Made by a program: the position numbers and the translations under genes. A DNA stretch of 22,328 nucleotides from JANQKX01 sp039028695 (lineage in GTDB: Bacteria; Pseudomonadota; Alphaproteobacteria; Kiloniellales; Kiloniellaceae). The notes below the pieces were generated by a model. That model saw only the letters and a program-made list of their open reading frames with translations, ran no database searches and was not told the origin of the DNA. The DNA is taken from assembly GCA_039028695.1 (NCBI GenBank), contig JBCCHN010000082.1:1-22328 (forward strand), read 5' to 3'. Shown in pieces: positions 15,190-22,328 of the stretch; the first letter of the stretch is position 1; the number at the start of each line of letters is the position of its first letter.

Positions 15190-15364
15190 CAATTCAGTCA
15201 ATAGGTAAATGGGGCATCAGGTAAATGGGGCTTTACAATGCCAAAATTCAGGGTTTTGGGCAGCGAACCAAAACGGGACTCTTGTGACTCCTTGTATAGC
15301 AAAGTAGAAAGCCAATATCTGGACTTAAGGGCGCGCCGTTTACCGAGGAAAAGGGGACAATTCC

Positions 15365-16378
15365 ATGCGGTCAATGCCAAAGATTTTTCCAATCTCGTTG
15401 AGTAGATTAGAAGCGAAGCGGTGCAATTTGAACCGGCGCTCGCTGCTGGTGGGCATGGCAGTCATGCCCCTGAGCTGGCCGTCGCTCGCCCGAGCCCAGC
15501 AGGGCGCACGGGTGCTTCACATCGACTCCTACCATCAAGGCAACGCCTGGAACGACCGCATTGCCGCAGCGGCATTGGAGACCTTCCAGGCGGCAGGTGT
15601 GGAGACGATGGTGTTTCACATGGACACCAAGCGTCACCCAAGTGAAGAGGAAAAAGAAGCGGCTGCCCTTAAAGCCAAAGAAGCCATCGAAGCCTTTCAG
15701 CCGGATCTGGTAACGACGAGCGACGACAACGCAGTTAAGTACTTGCTTCAGCCCTACTATAAGGACAGCGACCTTCCGTTTGTTTTTAGCGGCCTCAATT
15801 GGGATGCCTCCATCTATGGGCTGCCCTACCAGAACACCACCGGGATGGTTGAGGTTTCTCCCATCCCACAGATCATTAAGTTATTGAAATTACATGCCAA
15901 GGGGAACAAGGTTGGCTTTTTGGCGGAAGATACCCCGACCAAACATAAAGAAGTGCACTACCACCAGGAACTTTTCAACATATCCTATGACAAGACTTAC
16001 TTTGTGTCGTCCTTTGCGGAATGGAAAGAGGCCTTTATTCAGGCGCAATCTGAGGTAGATATGCTTGTATTCTTCGGTGTCGGCGCTTTAACCGATTGGA
16101 ACGAGGCAGAAGCCTTGAAGATCGCCGAGGAAAACACTCGCATTCCCTCAGGCACGGACTTTTCCTGGCTCGCCCCTTATACCCTTTTGGCCGTGGCTAA
16201 GGTTCCGGAAGAACAGGGGCGATGGGCGGCCCAAGCGGCACTGAAGGTCTTGGAGGGGGTTGAGCCAAGCAGCATTCCGCTCACCTATAACACCGAAGGA
16301 GAGCTCATTTTCAATAAGCGGATTGCAAGCCGCTTGGACATTTCGGATGTGCCCCCCCTCGCCAAAATCATAAATTAA
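15365..16378 (+). CDS. Periplasmic ABC-type substrate-binding protein (TrpX/PF04392-like), probable sensory partner
   Basis: Type 1 periplasmic-binding-fold protein of 337 residues. A twin-arginine signal is visible (NRRSLLVG, residues 23-30, then a hydrophobic stretch ending LARA; cleavage near residue 44). The mature part begins 'RVLHIDSYHQGNAWNDRI' and continues with 'PDLVTTSDDNAVKYLLQPYYKDSDLPFVFSGLNWD', 'KVGFLAEDT' and 'TDFSWLAPYTLLAVAKVPEEQGRWAA', matching the ABC_sub_bind group. AAGGGGA about 9 bases upstream supports ATG 15365; ATG 15374 is an alternative. No permease or ATPase lies nearby. Instead a histidine kinase gene begins 9 bases after the stop. I infer that the protein binds a ligand and presents it to the kinase, by analogy with TorT/TorS-like pairs. 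The ligand is unknown. Confidence 0.88.
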   Translation: MRSMPKIFPISLSRLEAKRCNLNRRSLLVGMAVMPLSWPSLARAQQGARVLHIDSYHQGNAWNDRIAAAALETFQAAGVETMVFHMDTKRHPSEEEKEAAALKAKEAIEAFQPDLVTTSDDNAVKYLLQPYYKDSDLPFVFSGLNWDASIYGLPYQNTTGMVEVSPIPQIIKLLKLHAKGNKVGFLAEDTPTKHKEVHYHQELFNISYDKTYFVSSFAEWKEAFIQAQSEVDMLVFFGVGALTDWNEAEALKIAEENTRIPSGTDFSWLAPYTLLAVAKVPEEQGRWAAQAALKVLEGVEPSSIPLTYNTEGELIFNKRIASRLDISDVPPLAKIIN

Positions 16379-16387
16379 TCAAATCCG

Positions 16388-19270
16388 ATGATCTGGAGAT
16401 GTTTGCCGCCCAAGAATTCATTGGCGCGGCGCACCTTGGCTTCGGTGGCCGTGAGAATCGCATTGATCGTAGCGGTCGCCAGCGGCATCACGTACCTGCA
16501 CATTCAAGACAGCTTTCGCGCCGAGACGCTGGCAGCCTTGGACCGCTATGCGGACGAAAGACGGGCGCGCGAGAACGGCGTCTTTGAGGCGGCGGAAAAA
16601 AGTATCTCCAATCTGGCCAACGCTTTTCAAAACCGGCTGACAGATCCAGGCGAAAGCAGCAGCCTGCCCTTTGGGTCAATATTCCAGCAAAAAGAAGATG
16701 GAACATGGCGCAGTCGGCAGGACCTTTTTGACCAATTCAGCATCACCGGTTACATCGGCAAACATGTCGTCATTGACGATTTTTTGAAAGATCGAATGGT
16801 TCAGGCTTTTGGCCTGTTACGTGACATGGGTCCAGCTGCCGATCAGATCTTTCCGAACACCTATGTGGTCTTTCCAGAAAATGCCATCTTGGTCCGTTGG
16901 CCTGGTCATGCAATGGCATCGGAGGCCTCGGACTGGGAGCTCTATGGCAAGCTCTCACTCGGCCTCGGCGGGCAGTCCGATGACGTACTGGTCGTTGGTG
17001 ATGCCCATGAGATAAGCAGCGAAGCGCCCATTTGGTCGGAGCTTTATTTCGATTATCATTTGAATGATTGGATGGTCTCCGGTGTAAAACCGGCTGTCGT
17101 CGACGGCCAGCATATTGCCTCCATCGGCCATGACATCGCGCTTGCTGAATTGATGGAGCGTCTTTCCTCTGAATCCTTTCCGGATGCCTACAATATCTTG
17201 ATTACTTCAGATCGTGGCTTAATGGCGCACCCGGATTTCATGGAAGCCATCCATGCAACGGGGGGACCATTGCCTGTCGATTCGGTGTCACAGCCCAACC
17301 TTGCCAGGATCGTCAATATAGCACTGGAACCAGGGAACAGGGATGGCGTGCAGCAGGATCCAGAGAGTGGCGACTATGTTGCCGCGTCCAGATTGGCAGG
17401 CCCCGATTGGTACCTCCTGACGATCTTTCCATCAGCGGTCATCAACAAGACAGCAAGTGATACCGCCTTTTTGATTTTGGCCCTTGGCTTGGTGGCGATG
17501 GTCTTGGAGCTTATTGCCCTTTTGCTATCCTTCAATCGCGAAGTGACCCAGCCCCTGAAATCCTTTGCCAGCATCGCCGATCAGGTTGCCTCTGGCGATC
17601 TTGCGGCCCGCATCGACGACCGGCAGCGCAGCGAGTTAAAACCGCTTGCTGACGCCTTCAATCGTATGGTCGATGAACTTGAACAGCGCACCCAGGCGGT
17701 GAAGGCTCAAAATGCCGAACTGGAACATCTAAACACCCGTTTGGCTGAGGAGTTAGAGCAGCATAGCCAAACCGAAAGTGAACTGAATCGGCACCGCGAG
17801 CTTAACGCTTTGCTGGATGCCATCGATCAAGGGGTCTTGTTTCTTGACAAGGACCTAAACTCGCGCCTTGCCAACCGAGCCTACTTGCGCATATGGCACC
17901 GTGATAAAGAAAACTATGCTCATCCAACCAATTTACATGACGACATGCGCGACAGTTGGGAGAAAGGGCTTTACGAGATAGGTGAGGAAACATGGGAAAG
18001 TTACATCGCTACACGCATCGACGAGATCCGATCTGGTCCGGTTTCCGCCCGTGAATTGCGATTAACCGATGGCACCATCTTGATCTATGAATGCGTTGCG
18101 TTGCCCGACGGCGGCCGCATGCTGACCTATTATGATGTTTCTGCACTTAAACATGCTGAGGCACGCCTGCAAAGCCTCCGTGCCGGTATGGAAGTGGCAA
18201 TGGACGGCATGGCTTTGCTGGATGTTGAGGGACGCTATGTTTATGTCAACGAGGCTCACGCGAAAATTTACGGATTTGTCGAATCATCAGAGATGATCGG
18301 CCGGACCTGGCGAGAGGTTTATGATAAGCAGGAACTGGCTAGATTTGACCGTGAGGTTATCCCGGTCGTCGCTGCCGAGGGATCATGGAAGGGCGAGGCC
18401 GTGGGCAGGCGGGTGGATGGCCACCTTTTTCCCCAGGAAGTTTCTCTCGTGGTCACGGGAGAAGGAACCCTGTTCTGTGTCGTGCGCGACATTACCGAAC
18501 GGCGGGAACGGGAAAAGGCCCTGGACAAGGCGGTACAGACCGCCGAGCAGGCCAATGTTGCAAAATCCCGTTTCCTTGCCAATATGAGCCACGAGCTGCG
18601 GACACCCATGAATGCGATCATCGGTTTCAGCCGCCTGGTGTTGCGCCGAGCCAGCGATCAGCTGGATACAAAAAACTATGAAAACATTGGCAAGATCCTG
18701 ACCAGCGGAGAGCATCTACTGCGCCTTATCAACGAGGTCTTGGACATCTCCAAAATTGAAGCTGGACAAATGGATGTGGTAGTCGGCTTTTATCAGCCGC
18801 AAAAGGTCATAGAGCAGTGCATGGCCACCATTGAGCCCATGGTTCAACATGGCGTGACACTTAAGCTTGAAGTAGCGCCGAATTTGAGGGGCGCCAAAGG
18901 CGATGTTGCAAAAGTCAGGCAGATCATCATGAATTTGTTAGGCAATGCGGCCAAGCATACCCGTAAAGGGCAAATTACCGTCATCACTTTCACGACAAAA
19001 GACCGACTAACGATCCAGGTTAAAGATACCGGTGTGGGCATTGATCCGGCTGTCCATGAGAAGATCTTTGAGGAATTTGGAAAAGCCGATGATATCGCGA
19101 ATGTACAAGGAGAAAGCACTGGCCTAGGTCTCACGATTAGCCGCCGCTTGGCCCGATTGATGGGTGGCGATTTATTTGTCGAAAGTGAAGCCAACAGAGG
19201 TGCCTCCTTTATTCTCCAGCTACCCCTAGAAATTTCATCGAGCATAGAATCTACAGAATCCATTTTTTAA
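16388..19270 (+). CDS. Membrane sensor histidine kinase with Cache-like sensor, HAMP and two PAS domains
   Basis: Sensor kinase of 960 residues. Order: membrane helix 1 (about 17-38); a large periplasmic domain (about 39-355) ending with 'ILITSDRGLMAHPDF' and 'AGPDWYLLTIFP', typical of double Cache domains; helix 2 (about 359-381); HAMP (about 384-435); a coiled coil (about 430-471); PAS 1 (about 472-595, PAS_7-like 'LDAIDQGVLFLDKD'); PAS 2 (about 597-715, ending 'CVVRDITERRERE'); HisKA with phospho-acceptor H735 in 'MSHELRTPMNAIIGFS'; and an HATPase domain with N box N849-N853 ('NLLGNAAKH'), 'DTGVGID' from D880, and 'STGLGLTISRRLARLMGG'. No receiver domain is fused and no response regulator lies in the window, so its target is elsewhere. 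The start has no strong ribosome site; coupling to the binding-protein stop 9 bases upstream is likely. Confidence 0.93.
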   Translation: MIWRCLPPKNSLARRTLASVAVRIALIVAVASGITYLHIQDSFRAETLAALDRYADERRARENGVFEAAEKSISNLANAFQNRLTDPGESSSLPFGSIFQQKEDGTWRSRQDLFDQFSITGYIGKHVVIDDFLKDRMVQAFGLLRDMGPAADQIFPNTYVVFPENAILVRWPGHAMASEASDWELYGKLSLGLGGQSDDVLVVGDAHEISSEAPIWSELYFDYHLNDWMVSGVKPAVVDGQHIASIGHDIALAELMERLSSESFPDAYNILITSDRGLMAHPDFMEAIHATGGPLPVDSVSQPNLARIVNIALEPGNRDGVQQDPESGDYVAASRLAGPDWYLLTIFPSAVINKTASDTAFLILALGLVAMVLELIALLLSFNREVTQPLKSFASIADQVASGDLAARIDDRQRSELKPLADAFNRMVDELEQRTQAVKAQNAELEHLNTRLAEELEQHSQTESELNRHRELNALLDAIDQGVLFLDKDLNSRLANRAYLRIWHRDKENYAHPTNLHDDMRDSWEKGLYEIGEETWESYIATRIDEIRSGPVSARELRLTDGTILIYECVALPDGGRMLTYYDVSALKHAEARLQSLRAGMEVAMDGMALLDVEGRYVYVNEAHAKIYGFVESSEMIGRTWREVYDKQELARFDREVIPVVAAEGSWKGEAVGRRVDGHLFPQEVSLVVTGEGTLFCVVRDITERREREKALDKAVQTAEQANVAKSRFLANMSHELRTPMNAIIGFSRLVLRRASDQLDTKNYENIGKILTSGEHLLRLINEVLDISKIEAGQMDVVVGFYQPQKVIEQCMATIEPMVQHGVTLKLEVAPNLRGAKGDVAKVRQIIMNLLGNAAKHTRKGQITVITFTTKDRLTIQVKDTGVGIDPAVHEKIFEEFGKADDIANVQGESTGLGLTISRRLARLMGGDLFVESEANRGASFILQLPLEISSSIESTESIF

Positions 19271-19572
19271 CAAAATTGAAGATTGCCTAGGATAGCTGAT
19301 GGTGTTCAATGTTATGCCTTCTCAAAATTGATCAGGCGAAGGACACGTGAGCCAATCACTCATTTTTACCGTTACAGATTTCTGCATTTGGTTATGAACC
19401 GTCGTCGACCCTAGGCTCCGCCCGCGCCAATACAAAATGCGATGGATATAGGGACCAATTTCAGGGCGGGTGAATCGGTTTAAACCCACGATGAAAGGGA
19501 TGCCACAAAGCGGGTATTTGGTTGGATTGCTGCGGCAGCGAGCTGCTATCGTGAAAAACCCCTGAACTCTCT

Positions 19573-19722
19573 ATGTGGTCTGGTGGTGCCCATTTTCCGC
19601 TCATCGCGCCGGAAGAAATTTATTACCTTTACGACGATAAAGATTTGCCGCCACCTCGCCAGTATGCTGAACCCCGGGAAAGTTTTTTGGTTTCCCTCGT
19701 GCGGAACCCTTATAAAATGTAG
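19573..19722 (+). pseudogene. Sulfatase gene remnant
   Basis: A 49-codon plus-strand frame (ATG 19573, TAG 19720) contains 'HFPLIAPEEIYYLYDDKDLPPPRQYA'-type sequence, encoded at 19600-19680. This matches the conserved segment of type I sulfatases around PHxPFxAPxxYxxLYDxxxIPLPxN, including the histidine and the spacing. The flanks do not continue as a sulfatase: a TGA lies just upstream in frame and the tail diverges before the stop. It is best read as a fragment left from a deleted gene, not a functional small protein. Confidence 0.5.
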
Positions 19723-19748
19723 TCGCACTTTGTATAATAAACGTGCGA
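19723..19748 (+). promoter_or_regulatory. Promoter -10 element inside an inverted repeat
   Basis: TCGCAC (19723-19728) and GTGCGA (19743-19748) are exact inverted arms around 14 bases that contain a consensus TATAAT (19733-19738). This is 42 bases before the ureohydrolase start. A repressor bound to the arms would cover the -10 box. No good -35 was found at the ideal distance, so the promoter may be activator-dependent or weak. Confidence 0.5.
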
Positions 19749-19789
19749 TCTTATTGGATTAATCAGATGACCGATGAAGGAGGAAGAGA

Positions 19790-20737
19790 TTGACATCTTA
19801 TAATCAGCCCCTGAGCGGAAACGAGATGCCACGCTTCTCCGGGCCGGGCACCATGATGCGATTGCCGGCTCAGCCCACGGCTAAAGGGCTGGATGCCTGT
19901 TTTGTTGGTATCGGGTTAGATATTGGAACCTCGAACCGAAATGGGACTCGGTTTGGTCCCCGTCAGATCCGCCAAGAATCTGTAATGGTCCGGCCCTATA
20001 ATATGTATACTCGAGTCTCTCCCTTTGATTCATTGCAGATCGCCGACATAGGCGATGTCCCCATAAATACCTTCAATCTCTTGAAGTCGATCGAAATCAT
20101 CGAGGCCTTTTACGACGACATTATGGTTCATGGCGCTGCCCCCTTTACCCTAGGCGGCGACCACACCATTGTCTTGCCGATATTGCGGGCGCTCGCCAAA
20201 AAGCATGGCCCATTGGGGGTGGTTCATGTGGATGCCCATGCCGATATCAACGATACCATGTTCGGGGAAACAATTGCCCATGGTACTCCTTTCCGCCGTC
20301 TGGTGGAGGAGGGGTGTGTGGAGCCTAAGAGAGTGGTCCAGATCGGCTTGCGTACAACCGGATATGCGGCTGACGACTTCGATTGGTCGCGCCAGCAAGG
20401 AATTCGCGTGGTGCAAGCGGAAGAATGCTGGTACAAATCCTTGGCACCGCTAATGGCCGAAGTCCGGGAGCAGATGGGCGATGGACCGGTCTACATATCC
20501 TTTGATATAGACGGACTTGATCCCGCCTATGCGCCAGGTACGGGTACCTGCGAACCGGGGGGGCTGACCTCTCACCAAGGCATCGAAATTGTTCGCGGCT
20601 GTAGAGGGTTAAATATCATTGGCGGTGATCTGGTGGAGGTCTCACCGCCCTACGATCCCTCGGGCAATACCGCGGTGCTGGGCGCGAACCTGCTGTTTGA
20701 AATGCTCTGCACCCTGCCCGGGGTGGTTCAGCGCTAG
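19790..20737 (+). CDS. gbuA: Ureohydrolase, probable guanidinobutyrase (agmatinase family)
   Basis: Mn-dependent hydrolase that splits urea from a guanidino compound, 315 residues. The start is a TTG at 19790, fixed by a strong ribosome site (AAGGAGGA, 5 bases upstream); the ATGs upstream are out of frame. All metal ligands are present: GGDHT (H125), DAHAD (D148, H150, D152) and SFDIDGLDP (D239, D241). 'NGTRFGPRQIR' and 'IAHGTPFRR' place it with the agmatinase/guanidinobutyrase/guanidinopropionase group. One oddity is 'GTGTCEPGG', where proline is more usual than cysteine. The neighbour 17 bases downstream resembles 2-ketoarginine decarboxylase, whose product after oxidation is 4-guanidinobutyrate, so guanidinobutyrase (giving GABA and urea) is favoured over agmatinase. 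Agmatinase or guanidinopropionase remain possible. Confidence 0.85.
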   Translation: MTSYNQPLSGNEMPRFSGPGTMMRLPAQPTAKGLDACFVGIGLDIGTSNRNGTRFGPRQIRQESVMVRPYNMYTRVSPFDSLQIADIGDVPINTFNLLKSIEIIEAFYDDIMVHGAAPFTLGGDHTIVLPILRALAKKHGPLGVVHVDAHADINDTMFGETIAHGTPFRRLVEEGCVEPKRVVQIGLRTTGYAADDFDWSRQQGIRVVQAEECWYKSLAPLMAEVREQMGDGPVYISFDIDGLDPAYAPGTGTCEPGGLTSHQGIEIVRGCRGLNIIGGDLVEVSPPYDPSGNTAVLGANLLFEMLCTLPGVVQR

Positions 20738-20754
20738 GGCAAGAGAGGCACGGA

Positions 20755-22328
20755 ATGAAAACCTGTGGCGAGGTTCTGGTTGAGATTCTCGAGGCCTATG
20801 GCATCGATACCGTTTTTGGCATTCCCGGTGTTCACACAGTGGAGCTTTACCGAGGCTTGCCCAACACCAAGCTGCGTCACGTAACGCCGCGCCACGAACA
20901 AGGCGCCGGCTTTATGGCCGACGGCTACGCACGGGTCAGCGGCAAGCCGGCGGCGTGCTTTATCATCACTGGGCCGGGTATGACCAATATTGCCACCGCC
21001 TTGGGGCAAGCTTTTGCGGATTCCATACCCATGCTGGTGATTTCCAGTGTCAACAGCAGTCACGAACTGGGCCTCGGGGAGGGGCGTCTCCACGAACTGC
21101 CCTCCCAACGCAACCTCGTCGAGGGGGTGACGGTTTTCAGCCACACGGTGCTGCGGGCCGATGAGCTGCCGGCGGTGCTGGCCAGGGCCTTTGCGGTCTT
21201 CGAAAGCACACGCCCGGGGCCGGTTCATATCGAGTTGCCTTTGGATGTTATTACCGCGCCGGGTGAGCAGTTGGCCCGCAAGGCCCACCCGACCCGTTCC
21301 CGACCCGGGCCTGACCCGGCGGCGATTTCGGCGGCAGCAGAACTGCTGCGCCAGGCCCGAGATCCCATGGTCGTGCTCGGGGGCGGCACCCAAGATGCTT
21401 ATCCGGAAGCCCTCAGCCTTGTGGAGCGACTGGGTGCGCCTACCATTTTGACCATAAATGCCAAGGGTGTGTTGCCGTCGGGCCACCCTTTGAGCTTGGG
21501 CAGCAATCTGCCCCATCCGCCGGTGCTGGCGGCACTTCAGGCCGCCGATGTCGTGCTGGCGGTGGGGACGGAGCTTAGTGAAACCGACACGCTGCTATTT
21601 TACGGTCAGTTAGAGCTGCGTGGTAAGCTGATCCGGATCGACATCGATCCAGAACAACTGGTCCGCAATGTGCTGCCAGAAATTGCCATCGCGTCGGATT
21701 CGGGCCTGGCCTTAAAGGCGCTGAATGCCGCCCTAGCTGGATTTAACGGGCCGGCTGAGGCGAGCCGCGAGCGGGTTGCGGCTCTGCGGGCTCAATCCGA
21801 TGCCTTGTTGCCCGAGGCCTATCGGTCCCATCAAAAATTCATGTCGGCACTAGAAGAAGCCTTGCCCGGCGTCATCGTCGCGGGGGACTCGACCCAACCG
21901 GTTTATGGCGCCAACCTGTTTTATGAACCGGCTGGGCCCCGGCGTTATTTTAACTCTAGTACCGGATACGGTACCCTGGGCTATGCTCTTCCTGCCGCCA
22001 TGGGGGCCAAGCTGGCGGCGCCAGATCAGCGGGTGATTGGGCTGATGGGTGATGGCGGTATCCAATTTACCATCGGCGAATTAGCAACGGCCGTGGAGCT
22101 AAAACTTCCCTTACCCATTGTGCTCTGGAACAACAGCGGCTATGGCGAGATCAAGCGCTACATGGTCGAACGGGAAATCCCCACCATCGGCGTGGATATC
22201 TATACGCCCGATTTTCAAACCATCGCTAAGGGATTTGGCTGTGCGGCCGTCAAAGTCGAGTCCTTCGACCATATGAAGGAGCAATTACGATGGGCTGTCG
22301 AATCCGACCGACCGACCATTCTTGAAAT
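20755..22328 (+). CDS. aruI: Thiamine-diphosphate enzyme, probable 5-guanidino-2-oxopentanoate decarboxylase (AruI-like), 3' end outside window
   Basis: Cytoplasmic ThDP-dependent decarboxylase of the acetolactate synthase-like superfamily. 524 codons are present from ATG 20755 (AGAGG upstream), close to the family length of about 535-560, so only the last residues are missing. The N-terminal PYR domain carries the activating glutamate E48 in 'TPRHEQGAGFMADGYAR'. The central domain follows (about 190-330). The ThDP-binding motif is GDGG (432-435) to NN (459-460) in 'WNNSGYGEI'. 'FGIPGVHTVELYRGL' and 'RLHELPSQRNLVEGVT' are features I associate with AruI, which converts 2-ketoarginine to 4-guanidinobutyraldehyde in the arginine transaminase pathway. 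The ureohydrolase 17 bases upstream acts two steps later in that pathway, supporting the call. A general acetolactate synthase or benzoylformate decarboxylase is the alternative. Confidence 0.85.
   Translation, partial: MKTCGEVLVEILEAYGIDTVFGIPGVHTVELYRGLPNTKLRHVTPRHEQGAGFMADGYARVSGKPAACFIITGPGMTNIATALGQAFADSIPMLVISSVNSSHELGLGEGRLHELPSQRNLVEGVTVFSHTVLRADELPAVLARAFAVFESTRPGPVHIELPLDVITAPGEQLARKAHPTRSRPGPDPAAISAAAELLRQARDPMVVLGGGTQDAYPEALSLVERLGAPTILTINAKGVLPSGHPLSLGSNLPHPPVLAALQAADVVLAVGTELSETDTLLFYGQLELRGKLIRIDIDPEQLVRNVLPEIAIASDSGLALKALNAALAGFNGPAEASRERVAALRAQSDALLPEAYRSHQKFMSALEEALPGVIVAGDSTQPVYGANLFYEPAGPRRYFNSSTGYGTLGYALPAAMGAKLAAPDQRVIGLMGDGGIQFTIGELATAVELKLPLPIVLWNNSGYGEIKRYMVEREIPTIGVDIYTPDFQTIAKGFGCAAVKVESFDHMKEQLRWAVESDRPTILE

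Larger units (their letters stand above)
14777..15364. other. Divergent intergenic region between copper operon and sensory pair
   Basis: About 590 bases with no credible gene. It holds three copies of a heptamer upstream of the copper operon (14794-14872), a palindromic IS-like remnant (15111-15189), two copies of GGTAAATGGGGC 16 bases apart (15204 and 15220), and a small inverted repeat CCAAAA/TTTTGG (15241-15259). Confidence 0.55.
19271..19789. other. Intergenic region with sulfatase remnant and promoter
   Basis: About 520 bases. The first 290 show nothing recognisable except a palindrome GGTTTAAACC (19477-19486). A sulfatase-like fragment follows (19573-19722), then a promoter-like palindrome (19723-19748) and a strong ribosome site for the ureohydrolase gene. 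Confidence 0.5.

Noticed and set aside
15204..15231. Two direct copies of GGTAAATGGGGC as a CRISPR or iteron array
   Set aside because: Only two 12-base copies 16 bases apart, with no further units; too short for either.
20734..21516. Reverse-strand open frame of 260 codons inside the decarboxylase gene
   Set aside because: It lies antisense to a clearly conserved ThDP enzyme and its composition (Arg/Gln/His-rich) is typical of a shadow frame.

Overview
This is a chromosomal stretch of about 22 kb, most likely from an alphaproteobacterium of a Rhodospirillales- or Rhodobacterales-like lineage. That placement is an inference. It rests on the gene families, the moderate-to-high GC content, and a tandem-fused betaine-type permease and Roseobacter-like intergenic repeats that I associate with these groups. 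No rRNA, tRNA or CRISPR array was seen. No intact transposase was seen either.

Layout from left to right. (1) Positions 1-2918, minus strand: an MttB-superfamily methyltransferase gene, followed downstream by a Tat-exported family 5 solute-binding protein that runs off the window edge. (2) 3468-7855, plus strand, divergent from the first block: a complete quaternary-amine (glycine betaine/proline type) ABC importer. It consists of a binding protein, a strong terminator-like hairpin, an ATPase, and a single polypeptide carrying two permease domains. (3) 7856-8541: a gene-free stretch with repeat-like hairpins. (4) 8542-10685: a LysE/RhtB exporter and a GNAT acetyltransferase, divergent from a LysR regulator. 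(5) 10751-14776, minus strand: a copper-tolerance operon. Its order is a small secreted Cys/His-rich protein, a CopI-like cupredoxin, multicopper oxidase CopA, outer-membrane CopB, then a frameshifted, truncated sulfotransferase remnant. (6) 14777-15364: a gene-free stretch with a palindromic IS-like remnant. (7) 15365-19270, plus strand: a periplasmic TrpX-type binding protein directly followed by a large membrane histidine kinase, with no transporter subunits. (8) 19271-19789: a gene-free stretch with a sulfatase remnant and a promoter set in an inverted repeat. (9) 19790 to the end: a ureohydrolase and a thiamine-diphosphate decarboxylase that together fit the late part of the arginine transaminase route (2-ketoarginine to 4-guanidinobutyrate to GABA and urea).

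How the parts work together. Regions 1 and 2 suggest uptake and demethylation of a methylated quaternary amine. Region 5 handles periplasmic copper. Region 7 looks like a two-gene sensory unit in which a binding protein presents a ligand to a kinase. Region 9 degrades guanidino compounds. The main points of interest are the methyltransferase/importer pairing, the binding protein/kinase pair, the unrecognised small protein heading the copper operon, and the gene remnants in the spacers.
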